A stretch of 9,615 nt of DNA, taken from positions 1 through 9,615 of the forward strand of contig DVJK01000204.1 of NCBI GenBank assembly GCA_018716795.1. Direction: 5' to 3'. Below, in pieces: positions 4,997 through 9,615 of this stretch. The notes beneath the pieces are model-generated. The model was not told the origin of the DNA and ran no database searches. It saw only the letters and a program-made list of their open reading frames with translations. The position numbers were made by a program, and so were the translations under genes. The stretch is from Candidatus Scatomorpha merdipullorum. GTDB lineage: Bacteria > Bacillota > Clostridia > Oscillospirales > Oscillospiraceae. Each line of letters opens with the position of its first letter. Positions within the stretch are counted from its first letter, which is position 1.

Positions 4997-6202
4997 ATGC
5001 TCATAGTACAGAAATTCGGCGGCAGCTCCGTCGCCAACGCCGAGAGAGTCCGGCACGTCGCCGGAATAATCGCGGACGCCTACTCCGAGGGGCACGACCT
5101 CGTCGTCGTCCTCTCCGCCCAGGGCGACACCACGGACGAACTCATCGAAAAGGCACGCGAGCTCAACGCGAGGCCCAGCAAGCGCGAGATGGACGTCCTG
5201 CTCTCCACGGGCGAGCAGCAGAGCGTCGCGCTCATGGCCATGGCGCTCGAGGCGATAGGCCTGCCCGTCGTCTCGCTCACCGGCTGGCAGGTGGGGCTTG
5301 AGACGAACGCCACCTACGGCAGCGCGCGAATCATGCGCGTCTCCACCGAGCGGATACGCCGCGAGCTCGACAAGCGGCGCATAGTCATCGTCGCCGGCTT
5401 CCAGGGCATAGACCGCAACGACGACATCACCACCCTGGGCCGCGGCGGCTCGGACACCACCGCCGTCGCCATCGCCGCCGTGCTCCACGCGGACAAATGC
5501 CAGATATACACCGACGTCGAGGGCGTGTACACCGCCGACCCGCGCAAGGTCCCGGACGCGCGCAAGCTCGACGAGATAACCTACGACGAAATGCTCGAGC
5601 TCGCAAGCCTGGGCGCGCAGGTGCTCATGAACCGCTCCGTCGAGCTCGCCAAGCGCTACGGCGTCATAATCGAGGTGCTTTCCAGCTATGTCCGGAAGCC
5701 CGGCACAAAAGTTAAGGAGGTCGCAAAGAGAATGGAAGAGATGAAGATAAGCGGCATAGCGAAGGACAACAACGTCGCGCGCCTGGTCGTCGTCGGCGTG
5801 CCCGACGAGCCCGGCATGGCCTTCCGCGTGTTCAACACCATGGCCCGCGCGAAGATAAACGTGGACATCATCCTCCAGAGCTACGGCAAGGAGGGCACGA
5901 ACGACATCAGCTTCACCGTCCCCTACGACGACGCCGACCGCGCCGCCGAGGCGCTCAACGAGCTTCAGGAGAGCATAGGCTTCGACCACGTCAACGTCGA
6001 CACCAACGTCTGCAAGGTCAGCATCGTCGGCGCCGGCATGATGAGCGCGTCCGGCATCGCCGCGCTCATGTTCGAGGCGCTTTACGACGCGAAGATAAAC
6101 ATCCAGATGATTTCCACCAGCGAGATAAAGGTCAGCGTCCTGATAGACAAGGCCTACGCCGACCAGGCCGTCCAGGCGATTCACAGCAAGTTCTTCGGAT
6201 AA
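4997..6202 (+). CDS. lysC: Aspartate kinase (aspartokinase II type)
   Basis: This enzyme phosphorylates L-aspartate with ATP, the first step to lysine, threonine, methionine and diaminopimelate. The 401-residue length fits monofunctional aspartokinases. The kinase domain shows KFGGSS (6-11), LSTGEQQS (69-76), TLGRGGSDTTA (146-156) and YTDVEGVYTADPR (171-183). Two ACT domains follow, at about 262-330 (VVVGVPDEPGMAFRVFNTMA) and 339-401 (VSIVGAGMMSASGIAALMFE), the site of lysine and threonine feedback in this family. GGAGGG (4982-4987) lies 9 bases before the ATG. A full internal Shine-Dalgarno site precedes Met246, pointing to a second, regulatory product. The upstream hairpin suggests transcription separate from hom. 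Only a weak -10 (TAGAAT, 4954-4959) without a clear -35 was seen. Confidence 0.97.
   Translation: MLIVQKFGGSSVANAERVRHVAGIIADAYSEGHDLVVVLSAQGDTTDELIEKARELNARPSKREMDVLLSTGEQQSVALMAMALEAIGLPVVSLTGWQVGLETNATYGSARIMRVSTERIRRELDKRRIVIVAGFQGIDRNDDITTLGRGGSDTTAVAIAAVLHADKCQIYTDVEGVYTADPRKVPDARKLDEITYDEMLELASLGAQVLMNRSVELAKRYGVIIEVLSSYVRKPGTKVKEVAKRMEEMKISGIAKDNNVARLVVVGVPDEPGMAFRVFNTMARAKINVDIILQSYGKEGTNDISFTVPYDDADRAAEALNELQESIGFDHVNVDTNVCKVSIVGAGMMSASGIAALMFEALYDAKINIQMISTSEIKVSVLIDKAYADQAVQAIHSKFFG
5714..5734 (+). promoter_or_regulatory. Internal Shine-Dalgarno and start codon for LysC beta subunit
   Basis: AAGGAGGT (5714-5721) is a full-length ribosome binding site inside lysC, 10 bases before the in-frame ATG at 5732 (Met246). 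Translation from here would give a 156-residue protein containing only the two ACT domains. B. subtilis aspartokinase II makes its beta subunit from an internal start at almost the same codon. Confidence 0.7.
5732..6202 (+). CDS. Probable LysC beta subunit (in-frame internal product)
   Basis: This is a 156-residue product predicted to be identical to the C-terminal part of aspartate kinase, starting at Met246 (MEEMKISGIA). It contains both ACT domains and none of the catalytic region. In the known alpha2-beta2 aspartokinase II of Bacillus the equivalent polypeptide binds the effector and stabilises the enzyme. The evidence here is the AAGGAGGT site with usable spacing and the matching position; expression is inferred. 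Confidence 0.55.
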   Translation: MEEMKISGIAKDNNVARLVVVGVPDEPGMAFRVFNTMARAKINVDIILQSYGKEGTNDISFTVPYDDADRAAEALNELQESIGFDHVNVDTNVCKVSIVGAGMMSASGIAALMFEALYDAKINIQMISTSEIKVSVLIDKAYADQAVQAIHSKFFG

Positions 6203-6207
6203 AAACC

Positions 6208-6228
6208 GGGCGGGGTAAAGCCCCGCCC
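6208..6228. other. GC-rich hairpin after lysC
   Basis: GGGCGGGG (6208-6215) and CCCCGCCC (6221-6228) form a perfect stem with loop TAAAG, starting 5 bases after the lysC stop. On the plus strand there is no following T-run, so it is a poor intrinsic terminator and may instead protect the 3' end or give partial readthrough into the next gene. The preceding AAAAA would act as a T-run only for minus-strand transcription. Confidence 0.55.
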
Positions 6229-6258
6229 CGATGAAACCGCTATGGAAAGGAGAACGCC

Positions 6259-7134
6259 GTGTACGAGCTCATAAAGATAAGCGAGCAGTCCTATTACATC
6301 TCCTGTCCCGCGAAGATAGGCGTGTACGACACGGGCGACGGCGTCTATATCGTCGACGCCGGCTCGGATAAGGACGCGGGGCGCCGTGTGCGCAAGACGC
6401 TTGACGAGCAGGGCTGGAGGCTGAAGGCCGTCCTCGTCACGCACTCGAACGCCGACCACATCGGCGGCTGCCAGTATCTGCAGCGGCAGACGGGCTGCAA
6501 AATTTTCGCGCCCGGCATAGAGGCGCAGTTCACGCGCGCGCCCATTCTCGAGCCGAGCTTCCTCTACGGCGGATATCCGCCGAAGCCGCTCAGGCACAAA
6601 TTCCTCATGGCCCAGCCCAGCGACTGTCTCGACGTGACGGACGCGGAATTCCCGAAGGACGTGCAGGTTATCCCGCTGCCGGGGCATTTTTTCGACCAGT
6701 GCGGCTATCTCATGCCCGACGGCACGGCCTTCATCGCCGACTGTGTCTCCAGCCCGGAGACGCTTGAGAAGTACGTCTTCCCCTTTGCCTACGACGTCGC
6801 GGCCTACATCGACACGCTCGACAAGCTGCCCGGCCTCGGGGCGAAGCGCTACGTGCCCGCCCACGCCGAGCCCTGCGAGGACATCACGGAGCTCGCCGCG
6901 CTGAACAAAGGGCATATGGAGCGCCTGGGAGAGAGCGTCCTGCGGCTCTGCGCCGAGCCGCGCTGCTTTGAGGAGCTTCTAAAGCTCGCCTTCGATGAGA
7001 ACGGCCTCGCGCTCGACTTCCAGCAGTACGTCCTCGTGGGCAGCACGATACGAAGCCTCCTCGCCTGGCATCTGGACAACGGCCGCGTCAGCGCCGAATT
7101 CACGGATAACCGCCTGCTCTGGCGCAGGGCTTGA
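6259..7134 (+). CDS. MBL-fold hydrolase-like protein with altered metal motif
   Basis: This 291-residue protein of the metallo-beta-lactamase fold starts with GTG, placed by AAAGGAG (6246-6252) 6 bases upstream. The first metal motif reads T-H62-S-N64-A-D66-H67-IGG, with Asn in place of the usual second His. The remaining ligands are present: H143 in LPGH, D161 in IADC, and H202 in PAHAE. The protein may therefore hold one metal normally and the other weakly or not at all. The substrate is unknown. Residues from about 215 on form a helical winged-helix-like tail (YVLVGSTIRSLLAWHLDNGRV) as in the other MBL protein of this window, but the two are otherwise dissimilar. It lies 56 bp after lysC, possibly partly co-transcribed through the intervening hairpin. 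A role in amino acid metabolism cannot be claimed. Confidence 0.88.
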   Translation: MYELIKISEQSYYISCPAKIGVYDTGDGVYIVDAGSDKDAGRRVRKTLDEQGWRLKAVLVTHSNADHIGGCQYLQRQTGCKIFAPGIEAQFTRAPILEPSFLYGGYPPKPLRHKFLMAQPSDCLDVTDAEFPKDVQVIPLPGHFFDQCGYLMPDGTAFIADCVSSPETLEKYVFPFAYDVAAYIDTLDKLPGLGAKRYVPAHAEPCEDITELAALNKGHMERLGESVLRLCAEPRCFEELLKLAFDENGLALDFQQYVLVGSTIRSLLAWHLDNGRVSAEFTDNRLLWRRA

Positions 7135-7148
7135 GCAAAAAACGGAAC

Positions 7149-7205
7149 AAAAGCGCCTCCTTCCTCGTCCGGTCACTATACGACCGCTCGTGAAGGAGGC
7201 CTTTT
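7149..7205 (+). promoter_or_regulatory. Hairpin burying the ribosome binding site of the VanZ gene
   Basis: AAAAG (7149-7153), a bulged C and GCCTCCTTC (7155-7163) pair with GAAGGAGGC (7192-7200) and CTTTT (7201-7205). An inner CGGTC-ACTATAC-GACCG hairpin (7170-7186) sits in the loop. The right arm contains AAGGAGG, the ribosome binding site of the next gene, so folding would block translation. The A-rich left flank and CTTTT end also resemble a weak intrinsic terminator for the preceding gene. Confidence 0.55.
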
Positions 7206-7206
7206 C

Positions 7207-8538
7207 ATGCAGACATTCCTGCGCTATTTCAACAGCGCCCTGCCGCTGCTGGGCGCGGCGCTCATACTGGGCGCGGCGGCGTACTTTATCGCCCTCGCCG
7301 TGCTCAAACGGCGAGGACGGCGGCTTTCGGGCGCGTGGAAGCTCTGGCTCTTCGTGAGCGCTGTCTATGTCTTTTCGCTTTTCATGCTGCTCGTCGTGCG
7401 AGGGGAGGGCTTCTCGCTCGAGGGCATGGGCTGGTACAGCCTCGACCTCTTCCACGAGTACCGCTCGCTCGCGGCAAGCTTCACGGCCAACGCGTTCATA
7501 AACATACTGATGAACATCCTGATTTTCCTGCCCTTCGGCTTCCTCTTCGCCCTGCCCTTCGGCGAGAGCAAAAGACGCTGGCTGGTGCTCCCGCTCGGCT
7601 TCGCCGCGACCTTTGCCGTCGAATTCATCCAGCTCGTGACGCGAAGCGGGATTGCGGACGTGGACGACCTCTTCAATAACTTCCTCGGCGTCCTCTGCGG
7701 CTTCGCCATCGCGCGCTCGGCGCTCAATATCCGCGCCGGACGCGGCGGGAGGGCCGCGCTCTGCGCGCTGGCGGCGCTCGTTTTCCTCGCGCCGCCCTTT
7801 ATCGCATGGGGCCTCTCGGCCGCCTCGCCCTACGGCGTCAGCGGCTATCAGACGGGCGGCCGCGAGCCGCTGACGGACGAGATACGCTTCTCGGACGAGG
7901 CGCTTTCCTTCCTCGACTCCGCGCCGGAGAGCTGCGCCTATTATTCCACGCCCGGCGGGACGCTTGAGGACGCGCGCGAGCGCGCGGCGGCCTTCTTCGC
8001 GCGCTTCGGCACGGGGATTGAGACGGAGGACCTGTACGACGACATGGCCTATTTCCGCGACGGGCCGCGCTACGTCAGCTATCATTACGCCGGGCCTGTC
8101 GTCGAATACTGCGCCTCCGGCGAGGTTGAGCCCACGGAGGAGGGCCTTCGCGCGCTGCTGGAGGATTGGGGCCTGGAGCTGCCCGAGAGCGCCGTGTTTG
8201 AGGAGCCGGGCCGGGAGAGCTATCGCTTCTCCCTCGCGCCGGAGGGCGGGCGCGGCGGCACGGTGGAGATAGACCCGCACGGCTCCGCAATAAGGCTTAC
8301 CTATTCAATCTTCGAGCTGAGGCCCGCGGGCGAGGCCGCGATGCTCGCGCCGGAGGAGATTGAGGCGCTGCTGCACCGCGGGGCCTACGCCGGCTGGCTT
8401 GAGGACCCGGACGCCCCGCAGGAAATACTTTCCGCCGCCCTCGAGTATGAGCTCGACAGCAAGGGCGTCTACCGCCCGCTCCTGCGCCTTGACTTCGGCC
8501 CCGGCAGCCTCTATGTCGACCTGCCGGCGGAAAGGTAA
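7207..8538 (+). CDS. VanZ-domain membrane protein with large extracytoplasmic tail
   Basis: This is a 443-residue protein. Residues 1-205 are membrane-embedded, with helices at about 12-33, 45-64, 96-117, 124-145, 156-170 and 183-203. They contain the VanZ signature: NILMNILIFLPFGFLFALPF (99-118), E139 and Q142 in EFIQLVT, and DVDDLFNNFLGVLCGF (151-166). Residues about 215-443 form an acidic, soluble domain, probably outside the membrane. VanZ domains are named after a teicoplanin-resistance accessory protein, but most chromosomal members have no proven role, so resistance should not be inferred. The tail looks homologous to the outer domain of the convergent gene downstream: EEIEALLHRGAYAG here against EEATELVLNGGELPG there, each followed by a similar strand pattern. 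AAGGAGG (7193-7199) lies 7 bases before the ATG, inside a hairpin arm. A bidirectional terminator follows the stop. Confidence 0.85.
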   Translation: MQTFLRYFNSALPLLGAALILGAAAYFIALAVLKRRGRRLSGAWKLWLFVSAVYVFSLFMLLVVRGEGFSLEGMGWYSLDLFHEYRSLAASFTANAFINILMNILIFLPFGFLFALPFGESKRRWLVLPLGFAATFAVEFIQLVTRSGIADVDDLFNNFLGVLCGFAIARSALNIRAGRGGRAALCALAALVFLAPPFIAWGLSAASPYGVSGYQTGGREPLTDEIRFSDEALSFLDSAPESCAYYSTPGGTLEDARERAAAFFARFGTGIETEDLYDDMAYFRDGPRYVSYHYAGPVVEYCASGEVEPTEEGLRALLEDWGLELPESAVFEEPGRESYRFSLAPEGGRGGTVEIDPHGSAIRLTYSIFELRPAGEAAMLAPEEIEALLHRGAYAGWLEDPDAPQEILSAALEYELDSKGVYRPLLRLDFGPGSLYVDLPAER

Positions 8539-8565
8539 AAAAAGCGCCCCTCGGGGCGCTTTTTT
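8537..8565. terminator. Bidirectional intrinsic terminator between convergent genes
   Basis: A run of seven A (8537-8543), the stem GCGCCCC/GGGGCGC (8544-8550 with 8553-8559) and a run of six T (8560-8565) form a classic terminator on both strands. It overlaps the stop codon of the VanZ gene on one side and that of the minus-strand gene on the other, so it serves both. Confidence 0.92.
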
Positions 8566-9615
8566 CAGTTTATGCTGCCGTCCCAGACGGGGCTCAGATA
8601 CTCGCCGGAGACGGCGGGAACATAGTAGAAGCTGTAGCCCGTGAAGCCCTCCGGGAGCGTTTCGGTATAGAAGGGCTCGCGCTCGACGAAGGCGAAACAG
8701 TAGTAGGGCATGTAGTATTCATCGTATATGCCGACGTGATAGACAAGCGTGACGCCGGCGATATCCTCAGCGCGCAGGGTATTGAGCGTGCCGGGCAGCT
8801 CGCCGCCGTTCAGCACCAGCTCCGTCGCCTCCTCGAGGGAGATAAGCGGGTAGTTCCCAAGGCTCCCGGCTGCGACGGGCTCGAGCCGGATAGTGCGGAG
8901 CCCGCCGTCCTCGCCCGGGATGAGCGTGAGGCCGCCGAAGCAGTAGTTCACGAGGCTTTCGGCCACGTTTTTCCCGGCCTCGTAGATTCGCAGGCTGTAT
9001 CTTTGTGTCACGCCGTCGTATTTATACTCCCCGCCCCCGACGGACCAGCGCGGGTTTTCTATCCCAAACCGCGCGGCGTAGTGCTCGGCGAAGTACTCGC
9101 CCGCGGCCTCATAGTCCTCGCGCGTGGAAGCGTCGCCGAGCTCCACGGGCAGCTCGAGCGGCGTCTCGAAGTCCACGCGCGCGGAGAGGTCGCGCTCCAC
9201 CTCGATACTCACGCCGCCGCCGGAGAGGGCGAGCGACCAAAGCGCGCCGTCGGCGTCGAGGGCGCAGACTATGTCGTCCTCCCCGGCGTCTATGCCGAGC
9301 GAGGCGGCCAGGCCGAGCAGCCTCTCGCGCATGGCCGGCTCGTCCCAGCTGAGCGCGGCGCGGTTTTGCTCGACCGGCGCGTACTCCACGGGGTTTGCGA
9401 AGACCGGCAGCGCGGCGAGCTCCGTGTCCGCGCTCCAGGGGCTGCCGAAGGAGTACTCCGAAAAGCTGCGCATGCGCAGCAGGAAGGCGCCCTGACCGTC
9501 CGTGAACAGGCCGGCGTCGAGCTCCAGGACGGGCAGGCTCGCGTCCGGCGTCGGCTCCGGCGCGGCCTTAGGCCACAGCGCCCTCGCCCCGGCGTATATA
9601 ATGAGCGCGAGGCAG
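8565..9615 (-). CDS. Membrane-anchored protein with two-part outer domain (5' end missing)
   Basis: The reading frame is open from the stop at 8565-8567 to the right edge, so the start lies outside the window. The first visible residues, CLALIIYAGARALWP, are the end of a hydrophobic segment. A PEPTPD linker and a soluble domain of about 320 residues follow, which suggests one N-terminal anchor and an extracytoplasmic body. The ATG at 9473 lies well inside the domain and has no convincing ribosome binding site. The body has two similar halves: about 90-155 (MRERLLGLAASLGIDAGEDD) and about 165-290 (AGEYFAEHYAARFGIENPRW, then SLEEATELVLNGGELPG). It resembles the tail of the convergent VanZ protein and loosely recalls YycH/YycI-type sensor-associated proteins. 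No enzyme motif was seen and the function is unknown. Confidence 0.8.
   Translation of the reverse strand, partial: CLALIIYAGARALWPKAAPEPTPDASLPVLELDAGLFTDGQGAFLLRMRSFSEYSFGSPWSADTELAALPVFANPVEYAPVEQNRAALSWDEPAMRERLLGLAASLGIDAGEDDIVCALDADGALWSLALSGGGVSIEVERDLSARVDFETPLELPVELGDASTREDYEAAGEYFAEHYAARFGIENPRWSVGGGEYKYDGVTQRYSLRIYEAGKNVAESLVNYCFGGLTLIPGEDGGLRTIRLEPVAAGSLGNYPLISLEEATELVLNGGELPGTLNTLRAEDIAGVTLVYHVGIYDEYYMPYYCFAFVEREPFYTETLPEGFTGYSFYYVPAVSGEYLSPVWDGSIN

Noticed and set aside
7135..7206. T-box leader upstream of the VanZ gene
   Set aside because: The region is only 72 bp and lacks a recognisable T-box core sequence and specifier stem.
7207..8538. Glycopeptide resistance gene
   Set aside because: Only the VanZ fold is shared. 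There are no vanHAX or regulatory genes nearby, and most VanZ-domain proteins are not resistance determinants.
9474..9615. Treating the ATG at 9473 as the start of the minus-strand gene
   Set aside because: The frame is open to the window edge and encodes a plausible membrane anchor and linker upstream, so the gene is simply cut by the edge.

Overview
The window looks like chromosomal DNA from a GC-rich member of the Firmicutes, most likely a gut-type clostridium near the Oscillospiraceae. This is inferred from strong AGGAGG-type ribosome binding sites on nearly every gene, a PheB-like ACT protein directly upstream of homoserine dehydrogenase, YdcZ-type transporter and VanZ families, and structured intergenic repeats of a kind common in that group. 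Isoleucine is very often encoded by ATA despite the high GC content. No rRNA, tRNA, phage, transposase or CRISPR array was seen.

Layout. (1) Positions 1-775 hold no convincing gene. They carry a degenerate tandem array with a period of about 225 bp, built from hairpin modules, plus an inserted 80-bp two-hairpin element at 595-674. (2) Positions 776-2882 are a minus-strand block, in transcription order: a small YdcZ-type membrane protein, a metallo-beta-lactamase-fold (MBL) hydrolase with its own likely promoter, and, 15 bp further on, an iron-sulfur-flavoprotein-like oxidoreductase. (3) Positions 2958-6202 are the plus-strand aspartate-family amino acid block: promoter, PheB-like ACT regulator, homoserine dehydrogenase (hom), a 217-bp structured element bounded by inverted repeats, and aspartate kinase (lysC). 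(4) Positions 6259-8538 hold a second MBL-fold protein and a VanZ-domain membrane protein with a large extracytoplasmic tail. (5) A bidirectional terminator at 8537-8565 separates this from a convergent minus-strand gene that runs off the right edge. That gene encodes a membrane-anchored protein whose outer domain resembles the tail of the VanZ protein.

Functionally, lysC makes aspartyl phosphate (step 1) and hom reduces aspartate semialdehyde to homoserine (step 3) on the way to threonine and methionine. Aspartate semialdehyde dehydrogenase, thrB and thrC are not in the window. lysC carries a full Shine-Dalgarno site before Met246, so it probably also makes a separate regulatory beta subunit, as Bacillus subtilis aspartokinase II does. 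The two MBL proteins and the flavoprotein have no assignable substrate. The most interesting points are the covarying hairpin array, the structured element between hom and lysC, the convergent pair sharing an extracytoplasmic domain, and a hairpin that buries the ribosome binding site of the VanZ gene.
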